Source: Pseudomonas baetica | GTDB taxonomy: Bacteria; Pseudomonadota; Gammaproteobacteria; Pseudomonadales; Pseudomonadaceae | Length of the DNA stretch: 64,000 bases | NCBI RefSeq assembly: GCF_019733355.1 | Contig: NZ_JAIHLQ010000010.1 | Coordinates: 62,001 to 126,000, forward strand | Reading direction: 5' to 3' | In this document: piece by piece, positions 8,602 through 17,055 of the stretch | Layout of the letters: the number at the start of each line of letters is the position of its first letter | Position numbering within the stretch: the first letter of the stretch is position 1 | Notes under the pieces: model-generated | Database searches by the model: none | The model's input: only the letters and a program-made list of their open reading frames with translations | Told to the model about the DNA's origin: nothing | Made by a program: the position numbers and the translations under genes

Positions 8602-9501
8602 ATGGAACGACAACTGGACGCTTACTGCGAACATCTGCGCAGTGAGCGGCAGGTGTCGCCGCACACGCTGTCGGCCTACCGCCGCGACCTCGATAAAGTC
8701 CTCGGCTGGTGCATCAAGCAGAACATCGGCAGTTGGGCCGCGCTGGACATCCAGCGTCTGCGCAGCCTGGTCGCTCGCCTGCATTCACAGGGCCAGTCTT
8801 CGCGCAGTCTCGCCCGCTTGTTGTCGGCAGTGCGTGGGCTCTATCACTATCTCAATCGCGAAGGTCTATGCGACCACGATCCGGCCACCGGGCTGGCGCC
8901 GCCGAAAGGCGAACGCCGCCTGCCGAAAACCCTCGACACCGACCGCGCACTGCAACTGCTTGAAGGTGCGGTCGAGGATGATTTTCTAGCGCGGCGTGAT
9001 CAGGCGATTCTGGAGTTGTTCTATTCCTCCGGTCTGCGCCTTTCCGAGCTGACCGGGCTCAATCTCGATCAACTCGACCTCGCCGACGGCATGGTGCAAG
9101 TGCTCGGCAAGGGCAGCAAAACGCGGCTGCTACCGGTCGGTAAAAAGGCCCGTGAAGCCCTCGAACACTGGCTGCCGCTGCGCGCCATGACCCACCCGGC
9201 GGACGACGCGGTCTTTGTCAGCCAGCAAGGCCGGCGCCTTGGCCCGCGAGCGATTCAGGTGCGGGTCAAACTCGCCGGCGAGCGCGAACTGGGGCAGAAC
9301 CTGCATCCGCACATGCTGCGGCACTCCTTCGCCAGCCACTTGCTGGAATCCTCGCAGGATCTGCGCGCGGTGCAGGAACTGCTCGGCCACTCGGACATCA
9401 AGACCACGCAGATCTACACCCATCTGGACTTCCAGCACCTGGCGGCGGTCTACGACAGTGCCCATCCACGGGCCAAACGCATGAAAGGCGATGATTCATG
9501 A
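8602..9501 (+). CDS. xerC: Tyrosine recombinase XerC
   Basis: Acts with XerD at the dif site to resolve chromosome dimers at division. At 299 residues it has the family length, with an N-terminal SAM-like DNA-binding domain and C-terminal catalytic domain. The catalytic set is visible: arginine in [20 protein letters not shown] with the second arginine, histidine in [10 protein letters not shown], and the nucleophilic tyrosine in TQIYTHLD. It overlaps the next gene by four bases. Although a recombinase, it is chromosomal housekeeping and not part of a mobile element. Confidence 0.96.
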   Translation: MERQLDAYCEHLRSERQVSPHTLSAYRRDLDKVLGWCIKQNIGSWAALDIQRLRSLVARLHSQGQSSRSLARLLSAVRGLYHYLNREGLCDHDPATGLAPPKGERRLPKTLDTDRALQLLEGAVEDDFLARRDQAILELFYSSGLRLSELTGLNLDQLDLADGMVQVLGKGSKTRLLPVGKKAREALEHWLPLRAMTHPADDAVFVSQQGRRLGPRAIQVRVKLAGERELGQNLHPHMLRHSFASHLLESSQDLRAVQELLGHSDIKTTQIYTHLDFQHLAAVYDSAHPRAKRMKGDDS

Positions 9502-10205
9502 GCATTCAGTTGATCACCTTCGACCTCGACGACACCCTGTGGGACACCGCCCCGGTGATCGTCAGCGCCGAAGCAGTATTACGCGAATGGTTGAGCGAAC
9601 ACGCACCGAATCTGGGCGCGCTGCCGGTGGAACACTTGTGGTCGATCCGCGAGCGGGTGCTGGCCAATGAACCGGGCCTCAAACACCGCATCAGCGCGCT
9701 GCGTCGGCGGGTGCTGTTCCATGCCCTGGAAGAAGCGGGATACGCCCACGGCGAAGCCTCGGATCTGGCGGACAAGAGTTTTGAAGTGTTTCTGCATGCG
9801 CGGCATCAGATCGAAGTGTTTCCCGAGGTCGAGCCGGTGCTGGAGATTCTCGCCAACCATTACGCCCTCGGCGTGGTCACCAATGGCAATGCCGATGTGC
9901 GTCGTTTAGGGCTGGCGGATTATTTCAAGTTCGCGCTGTGCGCCGAGGACATCGGCATTGCCAAACCGGATGCGCGGCTGTTTCACGAAGCCTTGCAGCG
10001 CGGTGGCGTGAGCGCTGATATGGCCGTACACATTGGCGATCATCCAGGCGACGACATCGCCGGGGCGCAGCAAGCGGGATTACGCGCGGTATGGTTCAAC
10101 CCAACGGGCAAAGTCTGGGAGGCGGATCGCCTGCCGGATGCCGAAATTCGCAGCCTGACTGATTTGCCGGCGGTGCTGGCACGCTGGAATGCTTCCTCAA
10201 ATTGA
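9498..10205 (+). CDS. HAD-family hydrolase (YjjG/YigB-like phosphatase)
   Basis: A 235-residue haloacid-dehalogenase phosphatase. Motif I is [11 protein letters not shown] with the nucleophilic aspartate, motif II is VVTNGNADV, the motif III lysine is in IAKPDARLF, and motif IV is [13 protein letters not shown]. Its place after xerC matches YigB of E. coli, a flavin mononucleotide/sugar phosphatase; the true substrate cannot be read from the sequence. Four-base overlap with xerC implies coupling. It is the last gene of the lptM operon, followed by a REPIN and a bidirectional terminator. Confidence 0.9.
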   Translation: MSIQLITFDLDDTLWDTAPVIVSAEAVLREWLSEHAPNLGALPVEHLWSIRERVLANEPGLKHRISALRRRVLFHALEEAGYAHGEASDLADKSFEVFLHARHQIEVFPEVEPVLEILANHYALGVVTNGNADVRRLGLADYFKFALCAEDIGIAKPDARLFHEALQRGGVSADMAVHIGDHPGDDIAGAQQAGLRAVWFNPTGKVWEADRLPDAEIRSLTDLPAVLARWNASSN

Positions 10206-10210
10206 CACAC

Positions 10211-10308
10211 CCCCTGTGGGAGCGGGCTTGCTCGCGAAGAGGTCGTGTCAGTCGACATATCAGTTGAATGACACACCGCATTCGCGAGCAAGCCCGCTAC
10301 CACCAGGG
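10211..10308. repeat. REPIN after the xerC operon
   Basis: CCCCTGTGGGAGCGGGCTTG at 10211, continuing into CTCGCGAAGAGG, mirrored by TTCGCGAGCAAGCCCGCT near 10281-10298 and CACCAGGG. The right arm carries a small mismatch (TACCACC). It lies directly downstream of the HAD gene. Confidence 0.88.
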
Positions 10309-10343
10309 ATAGCGGCGCACCCAAAAACTTTAATCCAGGCATG

Positions 10344-10372
10344 AAAAAGCCCGCAGCGACGGCGGGCTTTTT
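10344..10372. terminator. Bidirectional rho-independent terminator
   Basis: AAAAAGCCCGC (10344-10354) pairs with GCGGGCTTTTT (10362-10372) around a seven-base loop. The A and T tracts at both edges let it serve the HAD gene on the plus strand and sutA on the minus strand. Confidence 0.85.
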
Positions 10373-10392
10373 CAGCAAGCAAGCGGCACGCC

Positions 10393-10719
10393 TCAGATAG
10401 GGCGGCTACCGTACTTGTTGTCCGGCTTCTTCGGCGGATCGGCGACCACATTGGCCTCCACTTCCTGCACTTTTCCGCCGCGCGACAGGAACTCTTCCAT
10501 GGCCTTGGCCAGGGCGTCGCGCTCCTTGTTCTTGGCTTCAATGCTCGGCAACTCGTCAACCGACACCGCAGCCTTGGCTTTGCCTTTGGCAGCCGGGGCC
10601 GGCGCATCGTCACCGCCATCGTCGTCAGCAACGTCTTCCGCTGCTGCTTCCAGGCCTTCCTCGGCCTCGTCTTCGTCGCCTACTTCGAGGTCGTCGTTTT
10701 CCAGATCATCGTCGCTCAT
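10393..10719 (-). CDS. sutA: Slow-growth RNA polymerase-binding regulator SutA
   Basis: A 108-residue protein with a disordered acidic N-terminal half (DDDLENDDLEVGDEDEAEE), an alanine/lysine stretch and a conserved C-terminal half: DALAKAMEEFLSRGGKVQEV then ADPPKKPDNKYGSRPI. This matches SutA of P. aeruginosa as I remember it, an intrinsically disordered protein that binds RNA polymerase and raises transcription of ribosomal genes in slowly growing cells. A good GAGG site precedes the ATG at 10719. It is a single-gene unit ending at the shared terminator. Confidence 0.88.
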   Translation of the reverse strand: MSDDDLENDDLEVGDEDEAEEGLEAAAEDVADDDGGDDAPAPAAKGKAKAAVSVDELPSIEAKNKERDALAKAMEEFLSRGGKVQEVEANVVADPPKKPDNKYGSRPI

Positions 10720-10820
10720 GTTCTACCTCATGACTTGCGAAAAGCAGATTAGTTATAGACCAGCTTTGGCAACTGTCGAAAGTCGCCGTTAAAAAATCAT
10801 TCACCGCTGCTGATCAGCGG

Positions 10821-11246
10821 CTATGCCCCTTCACCGTGCAAGGTGGCAAGGACTTTACGGGCACCGCCATGATCACGGTGCTCGCCCAGATAAACGCCTT
10901 GCCAGGTGCCCAGTGCCAGTCGACCTGCCGAAACCGGCAGACTGATCTGGCAACCCAACACGCTGGCCTTGAAGTGCGCCGGGAGGTCGTCCAGGCCTTC
11001 GTCGTTATGCTCATAGCCGTCTGTTCCTTGTGGGATCAGACGATTGAAAAATCGTTCGAAGTCGCGACGGACCGCCGGATCGGCGTTCTCGTTGATGGTC
11101 AACGACGCCGAGGTATGTTGCAGCCACAGATGCAAAAGACCGACCCGGCACGCCTTGAGTTCAGGCAGGCCATTGATCAACTCGTCCGTTACCAGATGAA
11201 AGCCCCGGGGTCGCGCCCGCAGGGTTATCAGAGTCTGCTGCCACAT
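10821..11246 (-). CDS. YjbQ family protein (secondary thiamine-phosphate synthase enzyme family)
   Basis: A 141-residue YjbQ/UPF0047 protein. Visible are [20 protein letters not shown] at the start, [18 protein letters not shown] with the conserved His-Thr-Ser, [20 protein letters not shown] and [16 protein letters not shown]. Members have weak thiamin-phosphate synthase activity in vitro; the physiological role is not settled. The ATG at 11246 begins the conserved domain; the nine upstream codons are not conserved in my memory of the family. Confidence 0.88.
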   Translation of the reverse strand: MWQQTLITLRARPRGFHLVTDELINGLPELKACRVGLLHLWLQHTSASLTINENADPAVRRDFERFFNRLIPQGTDGYEHNDEGLDDLPAHFKASVLGCQISLPVSAGRLALGTWQGVYLGEHRDHGGARKVLATLHGEGA

Positions 11247-11417
11247 ACAGTTCTCCGCACGTTCGGGGCGCATTCTAGCGCGCTCTGGGAAAAAACAAAG
11301 GCCCTAATATTCCTGCAATGGTGTAAGCCATTGCCCGCAGAAAAACACCCTTCATAAACACGACAAAAGCCGTACGAAAAATCCTTTCAGCTTGTCCTTC
11401 AATGACAAATCCCAGAC

Positions 11418-11442
11418 AAAAAAATGCCCGGCGAACCGGGCA
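11418..11442 (-). terminator. Terminator of glnK-amtB
   Basis: TGCCCGG (11425-11431) and CCGGGCA (11436-11442) form a seven-base stem with a CGAA tetraloop. On the minus strand it is followed by seven T residues (11424-11418). It lies about 20 bases after the amtB stop. Confidence 0.85.
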
Positions 11443-11461
11443 AGTTTTTTAGTGCGCGTAC

Positions 11462-12799
11462 TTACAGGTTGTAGCCGCGTTCGTTGTGTTGTGCCAGATC
11501 CAGGCCCACCGACTCTTCTTCGTCGGTCACACGCAGACCCATCACGGCGTCCAGTACCTTGAGGATGATGTAAGTGACGATCGCGGTGTAGATCACCGTG
11601 AAGCCGACGCCTTTGCACTGAATCCATACTTGAGCGGCGATGTCGGTGACGGTGCCGAAGCCACCCAGCGACGGTGCAGCGAACACACCGGTGAGGATCG
11701 CGCCGAGAATACCGCCGATACCGTGTACGCCGAACGCATCCAGGGAGTCGTCATAACCGAGTTTGCGTTTCAGAGTGGTGGCGCAGAAGAAGCACACCAC
11801 ACCCGCCGCCAGACCAATGACCAGTGCGCCCATCGGGCCCACGGTGCCGGCAGCCGGAGTGATCGCAACCAGACCGGCCACCACACCCGAGGCAATGCCC
11901 AATGCGCTAGGTTTGCCGTGGGTGATCCACTCGGCGAACATCCAGCCCAGCGCCGCCGCCGCAGTAGCGATCTGAGTGACCAGCATCGCCATACCGGCGG
12001 TGCCGTTGGCCGCCGCAGCGGAACCAGCGTTGAAGCCGAACCAGCCGAACCACAGCATCGCCGCGCCCATCAGGGTGTAACCGAGGTTGTGCGGAGCCAT
12101 CGGAGTGGTCGGGAAGCCTTTGCGCTTGCCCAGCACCAGGCACGCCACAAGACCTGCGATACCGGCGTTGATGTGCACAACGGTGCCGCCAGCGAAGTCG
12201 AGCACACCCCAGTCCCACAGCAGGCCGCCGTTACCGGACCAGACCATGTGTGCGATCGGCGCATAAACGAGGGTGAACCACACGCCCATGAAGATCAGCA
12301 TCGCGGAGAACTTCATCCGCTCGGCGAACGCACCGACGATCAGCGCTGGGGTGATGATTGCGAAGGTCATCTGGAAGGTGATGAACACCGCCTCAGGGAA
12401 CAGCGCGGCCGGGCCGGTCAGGCTGTCAGGCGTAACGCCTGCGAGGAACGCTTTGCCCATGCCGCCGAAGAACGAGTTGAAGTTGACGACGCCCTGCTCC
12501 ATGCCGGTGGTGTCGAACGCAATGCTGTAGCCATAAATGACCCACAGGATGCTGATCAGACCGGTAATGGCGAAGCACTGCATCATCACGGAAAGAATGT
12601 TTTTGGAGCGAACCATGCCGCCGTAGAACAGCGCCAGGCCCGGGATGGTCATGAACAGCACGAGGGCTGTCGAGGTGAGCATCCAGGCAGTGTCGCCGGA
12701 ATTGAGGACTGGGGCCGCCACTTCGTCTGCCGCCATTGCAAGGCTTGGCATTACGATGGACAACAGGGCTCCTAGCCCTGCGAATTTACGCAGAGTCAT
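11462..12799 (-). CDS. amtB: Ammonium transporter AmtB
   Basis: Inner-membrane ammonium channel, 445 residues, about eleven transmembrane helices after a cleavable-looking leader (MTLRKFAGLGALLSIVMPSL). Family hallmarks include DFAGGTVVHINAGIAG with the first pore histidine, and FGVHGIGGILGAILTGVF with the second. It is trimeric, and is blocked by unmodified GlnK when nitrogen is plentiful. It follows glnK by 36 bases on the same strand, forming the standard nitrogen-regulated pair. A terminator lies directly downstream. Confidence 0.96.
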   Translation of the reverse strand: MTLRKFAGLGALLSIVMPSLAMAADEVAAPVLNSGDTAWMLTSTALVLFMTIPGLALFYGGMVRSKNILSVMMQCFAITGLISILWVIYGYSIAFDTTGMEQGVVNFNSFFGGMGKAFLAGVTPDSLTGPAALFPEAVFITFQMTFAIITPALIVGAFAERMKFSAMLIFMGVWFTLVYAPIAHMVWSGNGGLLWDWGVLDFAGGTVVHINAGIAGLVACLVLGKRKGFPTTPMAPHNLGYTLMGAAMLWFGWFGFNAGSAAAANGTAGMAMLVTQIATAAAALGWMFAEWITHGKPSALGIASGVVAGLVAITPAAGTVGPMGALVIGLAAGVVCFFCATTLKRKLGYDDSLDAFGVHGIGGILGAILTGVFAAPSLGGFGTVTDIAAQVWIQCKGVGFTVIYTAIVTYIILKVLDAVMGLRVTDEEESVGLDLAQHNERGYNL

Positions 12800-12835
12800 A
12801 TTGTTTTCTCCTGGGGCGTTGGGGTTTGTGGCGGC

Positions 12836-13267
<432 letters not shown>

Positions 13268-13272
13268 TTACC

Positions 13273-13288
13273 TGCCCGACTGACGCCA
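13273..13288 (-). promoter_or_regulatory. Candidate sigma-54 promoter of glnK-amtB
   Basis: On the minus strand the sequence TGGCGTCAGTCGGGCA has the essential GG-N10-GC spacing of a -24/-12 promoter, about 100 bases upstream of the glnK ATG. The -12 element (GGGCA) is weaker than the TTGCA consensus. That glnK-amtB is NtrC/RpoN-controlled in pseudomonads is established knowledge; the exact site is my inference. The rest of 13175-13587 holds no gene I can support. Confidence 0.35.
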
Positions 13289-13587
13289 GCTAACCGCTGC
13301 TGACGAAACTCCCCGCTCCGCCTGCCGCACTGCATTCGTCACAGCGACTGCATCAGTGCATGGGTCACAGGTCACTAAGCAGAAACCTTGCCATCTCGCC
13401 AAAACCCACTGATTTCAATCGCTTGGCCGCTGTCGCAAGCACCTTCGTGCAAAAGGCCATGCGGATACGCACAATAACAGTGCGTCGCCATCTATCCCCT
13501 TGCGCGAAAAGCGTGCATCCCTACCTGCGAGATTGACTATAGACACTGCGTGATACACTGCCGGCCATTGTTTTCAGGACATTCACC

Positions 13588-13848
13588 ATGCTCGCGCCCA
13601 AAGACTTCCTCGACGCCCTGAGCGGCACCGCCTCCCGCCTGTTCAGCGGCGACACCCCGCTGCCGAAAGCCGAAATCGAAAGCCAGTTCAAGATGCTGTT
13701 GCAAAGTGCCTTCAGCAAACTCGATCTGGTCAGCCGTGAAGAGTTTGATAGTCAGATGGTGGTGCTGGCCCGCACTCGCGCTCGCCTCGAGAGCCTCGAA
13801 GCGAAGGTGGCCGAGATGGAAGCGAAGCTGACACCGCCCGCCGAATAA
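13588..13848 (+). CDS. ubiK: UbiK family ubiquinone biosynthesis accessory factor
   Basis: An 86-residue YqiC/BMFP-type protein: MLAPKDFLDALSGTASRLFS, then FKMLLQSAFSKLDLVSREEF and a C-terminal coiled coil (LARTRARLESLEAKVAEMEA). UbiK is a trimeric coiled-coil, membrane-associated accessory factor that helps the Ubi complex make ubiquinone under oxygen. It stands alone, divergent from glnK, and normally precedes comM in pseudomonads; here about 10 kb of accessory DNA separates the two. Confidence 0.88.
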   Translation: MLAPKDFLDALSGTASRLFSGDTPLPKAEIESQFKMLLQSAFSKLDLVSREEFDSQMVVLARTRARLESLEAKVAEMEAKLTPPAE

Positions 13849-13861
13849 GCCCGCAATTCAC

Positions 13862-13950
13862 TGTAGGAGCGAGCCTGCTCGCGATTGAAGGTCGGCACGA
13901 CCTTCAGATTCACCTGTAGGAGCTGTCGAAAGCTGCGATCTTTTGATCTT
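13862..13950. repeat. Single REP copy, short hairpin and a second dispersed repeat type
   Basis: CTGTAGGAGCGAGCCTGCTC at 13861 is one unpaired REP unit. It is followed by a perfect nine-base hairpin, TGAAGGTCG / CGACCTTCA (13886-13906), and then by CTGTAGGAGCTGTCGAAAGC at about 13914, continuing into TGCGATCTTTTGATCTT. The last is a separate repeat that I recall as common between genes of fluorescent pseudomonads. Together they mark the left edge of the island after ubiK. Confidence 0.7.
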
Positions 13951-14133
13951 CAGCCCTTCAATCATCTCGGCAACGTCCTACAACCTGAGTGACCGCCGTC
14001 CGATTGCGTCGAAAAGCCCCGGTTCCTAAGCTCACCCGATGCTGAATGTTCAGCACCGGGTTTGGCGACCTGGAAAGCTTAAGGCGCACGACTACCATCT
14101 GATGGCGGCAAGATGTACCGCCTCATCGAGTTA

Positions 14134-14206
14134 TGGCGGTTGTGCGTGGGAGATCTTCGGGTCTGCCGGGTTCCTTTTGCTCCGGTTAACCCGCGTACAA
14201 CTGCCA
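14134..14206 (+). ncRNA. Structured RNA element, C4-antisense-RNA-like
   Basis: A three-way-junction RNA can be drawn by hand. A 17-base closing stem joins 14134-14150 to 14190-14206 with no mismatch (three G-U pairs). Inside are AGATC-TTCG-GGTCT (14151-14164), a UUCG-capped hairpin, and GCCGG/CCGGT (about 14165-14186), a second hairpin. This layout and sequence resemble the C4 antisense RNA class, first known from phage P1 where it blocks the antirepressor gene. The class name is from memory; the fold is seen directly. The strand is chosen because the TTCG loop and G-U pairs work as plus-strand RNA. Confidence 0.55.
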
Positions 14207-14523
14207 CCCGATCGTTTGGCGACGTGGCCCCTCTTGAGCGGGTTCAGATATCGTCACATCAAACGGACGCACTTTGATCTGGCTGTCGAACCAAACCGAC
14301 CAGCGCTCGTGGGCCTCTTTTGGTCTATCTGGTGCCAGTAAAAACTCATCCCTCTCTCTTGAACGAGGCAACTTGTTTAGATAGGTTTTGATTGAATGCT
14401 CGCGAATAACCGAAAGATCGGCCTGCTTTACAATGGCCATTGCCTTCTGCGCAAAGGCTCTTCGATCAGCCGCTACGTAGCGTCCTTTATCAAAGCCTAA
14501 ATTTTGTCTCAGCAGCTCGCGGT
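14186..14523 (-). pseudogene. C-terminal fragment of an unrecognised protein
   Basis: An open frame without its own N-terminus: reading from about 14523 it gives LIYRELLRQNLGFDKGRYVA, later KTYLNKLPRSRERDEFLLAP and ending TIGWQLYAG. The composition looks like real protein and the first in-frame ATG (14440) is mid-domain. It joins, out of frame, an IS3-type transposase remnant at about 14520, so the gene was probably cut by that insertion. I do not recognise the family. The 3' end overlaps the structured RNA on the opposite strand. Confidence 0.4.
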
Positions 14524-14684
14524 AGATGAGCGTAAGCAGGGCTGTTGCACAGCGTCAGGATCGCTTGTCGTTCGCTCTCGCTCAACGCATTGCGCGGCGT
14601 GGGTCGTACCGTGGTGGTTCGGGCAACAGTGGCGCAGAGCAGCGGGTCACGCGCAAGAGCATCGTGACCGCGCGGCATCAGCAA
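14490..14684 (-). pseudogene. Remnant of an IS3-family transposase
   Basis: The frame contains RPTPRNALSESERQAILTLC followed by NSPAYAHLP, which matches the helix-turn-helix/linker region of IS3-family OrfB transposases, normally followed by a SQIVP...LASESTFYRVL segment. That continuation is missing: after YAHLP the frame runs into unrelated sequence. Only about 50 codons survive, with no DDE catalytic part and no terminal repeats that I can see. Confidence 0.55.
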
Positions 14685-14730
14685 AGCGCCTTTGACGGCT
14701 ACACCATCGCCGCGCAGTGAGTGGCCGCAG

Positions 14731-15852
14731 CTAAAGACTCCGCAGGATCACCAGAGCCTGTTCAATCTGGGCGAGGGTGATGTGCCGGCTCACTGAGGCA
14801 CGCACGAAGTGCGTGACGCCCAAGTCCTTGAGCAGCAAAGGGGTATGGGCGGCGGTGCCCGCCCATAGGTTGAGCCCCAGCTCGCGGGCCTGGCGGACAA
14901 ATGCCTGGGCCGGCATGTTGTGCGGCACGAAAGAGGCAATCCCGGTCTGTTCGAACTGGTCACACATAAGCGTTAACTTCGGCAGACGCCGCAACTCCTG
15001 CACCAACAGCGCATAGGGCTCCGTGCTCATCTGCCCGCCGCCCACCTGCACGTACTCCTGCAACGCTGTGTGCAACCCCACCAGCGCCGAAAAGCTCTTT
15101 TCAGCGATCTCCAGCACCCGCGCGCCGGACATTTCCACCCGGTTGACCTGGCCATCCGTGCTGGCGGCGTGCAAATCGGCAAAATTCAGCTGCAACTGGC
15201 CAAATAGGCGGGGCGACACGTAGGCAATCCCACTGCCACGGGGCCCGCAGAGAAACTTGCGGCCCGCGCCCGTCAATAGATCACAGCGGATTTCACGCAC
15301 ATCCAGCGGCAACTGCCCCAATGACTGGCACCCATCCACCACATACAGCGCGTTCGAACCCTTGAGCAGCGCACCCAGCGCTTCTACTGGATTGATTACC
15401 CCACAGCACGAGGGCAAGTGCGACACGCTGACTAGAAACACATCATCATCCAAATGACGCTGCACCCATTCCAGGTCCAGCGGACTGGTGGCCGTGGTCG
15501 GGATCACTTCGACACGAATTTCGCGCGATAGCTTGAGGTAGTTGAAAAAGATCAGGTTTGCCGCGTACTCCGAGGTCGATACCCACACCCGCTTACCTCG
15601 GGGAAAATGCAGTTTGCTGAGGATGCTGGTCCAAGCTTCGGTGGCACTGCTGAAAAAGCCAATCTGCGAAGGCTGTGCGTTCAACAACCCGGCCGCCACC
15701 CGGTACAGGTCGACGTTGAGCAACTCTTCGTAGGCCAGCTCGGTTTCATAGCTACCCATTTGCGCTTCAATGGCGGTAAAACGCTGGATCGCATTCAGAG
15801 TGGCCGAAGACATCAGGCCCGCACCAGCAGTGTTCAAATGCACCACATTCAT
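14731..15852 (-). CDS. Class V aminotransferase-like PLP enzyme
   Basis: A 373-residue fold-type I PLP enzyme of the class V (cysteine desulfurase / isopenicillin-N epimerase-like) family. The pyridine-ring aspartate is D173 in YVVDGCQSLGQ and the Schiff-base lysine is K199 in LTGAGRKFLCGPRGSG. The N-terminus (HLNTAGAGLMSSATLNAI) has the usual substrate-side Asn-Thr-Ala. It ends the five-gene operon, one base after the MFS gene. In this setting it could transaminate, epimerise, eliminate or remove sulfur from an amino-acid intermediate; the sequence alone does not tell. No similarity to IscS-type housekeeping enzymes in the active-site cysteine loop is evident. Confidence 0.85.
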   Translation of the reverse strand: MNVVHLNTAGAGLMSSATLNAIQRFTAIEAQMGSYETELAYEELLNVDLYRVAAGLLNAQPSQIGFFSSATEAWTSILSKLHFPRGKRVWVSTSEYAANLIFFNYLKLSREIRVEVIPTTATSPLDLEWVQRHLDDDVFLVSVSHLPSCCGVINPVEALGALLKGSNALYVVDGCQSLGQLPLDVREIRCDLLTGAGRKFLCGPRGSGIAYVSPRLFGQLQLNFADLHAASTDGQVNRVEMSGARVLEIAEKSFSALVGLHTALQEYVQVGGGQMSTEPYALLVQELRRLPKLTLMCDQFEQTGIASFVPHNMPAQAFVRQARELGLNLWAGTAAHTPLLLKDLGVTHFVRASVSRHITLAQIEQALVILRSL

Positions 15853-15853
15853 T

Positions 15854-17053
15854 TCACGCTTCCTTGTTCCACAAAACAGTCGATCCTTTCATTACCCCCA
15901 CCGCCACCGCGAACAGCACCAATACCGTACCCGCCAGCAGCCACGGCGATGGCAGGGATGGCTGTGACACCAGCATGAACGCCAGCGACGGCGTAATCAT
16001 CACGCCGATATTGACTCCCGCCGAGTAATAGCCGAGGTTGCGATCCACGGTGTGACGGCTTGAGATACTGCTGACGTAGTGGGTGATGCCGGGAAACACG
16101 ATCATCTCCCCCAGGCTCCAGAGCACCGTAGCCACCAGTAACAACACACCGATATGGCTGAAGCCCATCAGGAAGAACCCCACGCCCGCCACCAGGAAAC
16201 CGGCCACCAGCGACCGGCTGCTCGACAGGTGCGACATCCGCTGGTTGATCGGCACTTCGAATAGAATCACCAACAGTGCATTGATGAAAAAGATGATACC
16301 CACGTAGTACGCCGGCAATTCGGTGTAGTTGATGATGTAGGCCGACAGAAAAGTCGGCGGCAGCGCATAGGCGATGTGCACCGGCAATGCCGCCAGCAAA
16401 ATTACCAGCAAGCGCGAGCGCTCGTGCAATGCGCTCTCCGGCAAACCATTGCCCTTGCTGACGACCGCAGCCCCTTCCGTCGCCGGCACCGCACGCCCGA
16501 AACGCAGGCAGGCAACGAAGGCCACCAGGGACAACGCCGCGTTGATGTAGAACACCGCGTCGGCGTTACTCAGGAAAATCAGGCTGCCCAGCAGTGGCCC
16601 GATCGCCATGCCGATATTGATCGCCAGGCGGTTGCAAGAGAACGCCACTTTGCGCGACTCACTACTGCTATGGCTGACTGTTTCGGAGAACGTCGCGGGG
16701 GTGAATGCCTCATAACAGGCGCCCCACAGAAACGACAGCACAAACAGCACCGCGGGGTTATCCACCGACGGAATGATTAACAGCAGCAGCGCGTTGAGCA
16801 GCAACGAACCGAGGATCACCCGATTGGCGGAATACCGCTTGATCACTCCGCCGATGATCAAGTCCACAAACAACGCCCCTGCGCCATAGACGCCCACCAG
16901 CAAGCCTGCGGTGCCCGCCGATACGGCGTGCTGATGAATCAGGTACGCCGCATAGAAAGGGAACGCCATGGTGCCCATGCGGAACACCAGGGTGATCAGG
17001 AACAGCAACTGCAAGCGAGCGTTGAGCCCGCGTAACGCGCGATAAGTGCCCAT
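15854..17053 (-). CDS. MFS transporter, likely product exporter
   Basis: A 399-residue major facilitator with twelve predicted helices, starting MGTYRALRGLNARLQLLFLI. The loop between helices 2 and 3 reads GGVIKRYSANRVILGSLLL, a variant of the MFS motif A. It sits inside the biosynthetic operon, two bases after the ATP-grasp stop and directly before the PLP enzyme, so export of or self-protection against the pathway product is the simplest reading. The arrangement resembles the bacilysin cluster, where an ATP-grasp ligase and an MFS exporter are adjacent. Confidence 0.85.
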   Translation of the reverse strand: MGTYRALRGLNARLQLLFLITLVFRMGTMAFPFYAAYLIHQHAVSAGTAGLLVGVYGAGALFVDLIIGGVIKRYSANRVILGSLLLNALLLLIIPSVDNPAVLFVLSFLWGACYEAFTPATFSETVSHSSSESRKVAFSCNRLAINIGMAIGPLLGSLIFLSNADAVFYINAALSLVAFVACLRFGRAVPATEGAAVVSKGNGLPESALHERSRLLVILLAALPVHIAYALPPTFLSAYIINYTELPAYYVGIIFFINALLVILFEVPINQRMSHLSSSRSLVAGFLVAGVGFFLMGFSHIGVLLLVATVLWSLGEMIVFPGITHYVSSISSRHTVDRNLGYYSAGVNIGVMITPSLAFMLVSQPSLPSPWLLAGTVLVLFAVAVGVMKGSTVLWNKEA

Positions 17054-17055
17054 AT

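Noticed and set aside
8602..9501. Tyrosine recombinase as an integrase of a mobile element
   Set aside because: Position after dapF-DUF484 and full XerC motifs show that it is the housekeeping chromosome-dimer recombinase.
11486..12775. 429-codon plus-strand frame opposite amtB
   Set aside because: Composition dominated by R, H, E and Q without motifs; amtB on the other strand is certain.
13325..13362. GCACTGCAT ... ATCAGTGC inverted repeat as an NtrC site upstream of glnK
   Set aside because: The arm spacing does not fit the usual NtrC palindrome and the arms are imperfect.
13533..13559. TTGACT ... TACACT as a sigma-70 promoter for ubiK
   Set aside because: The spacer is only 15 bases, too short for a confident call, though the position is reasonable.
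14039..14341. 100-codon plus-strand frame starting MLNVQHRVWRPGK
   Set aside because: It runs straight through both arms of the structured RNA and has no protein-like pattern; the RNA explains the conservation better.
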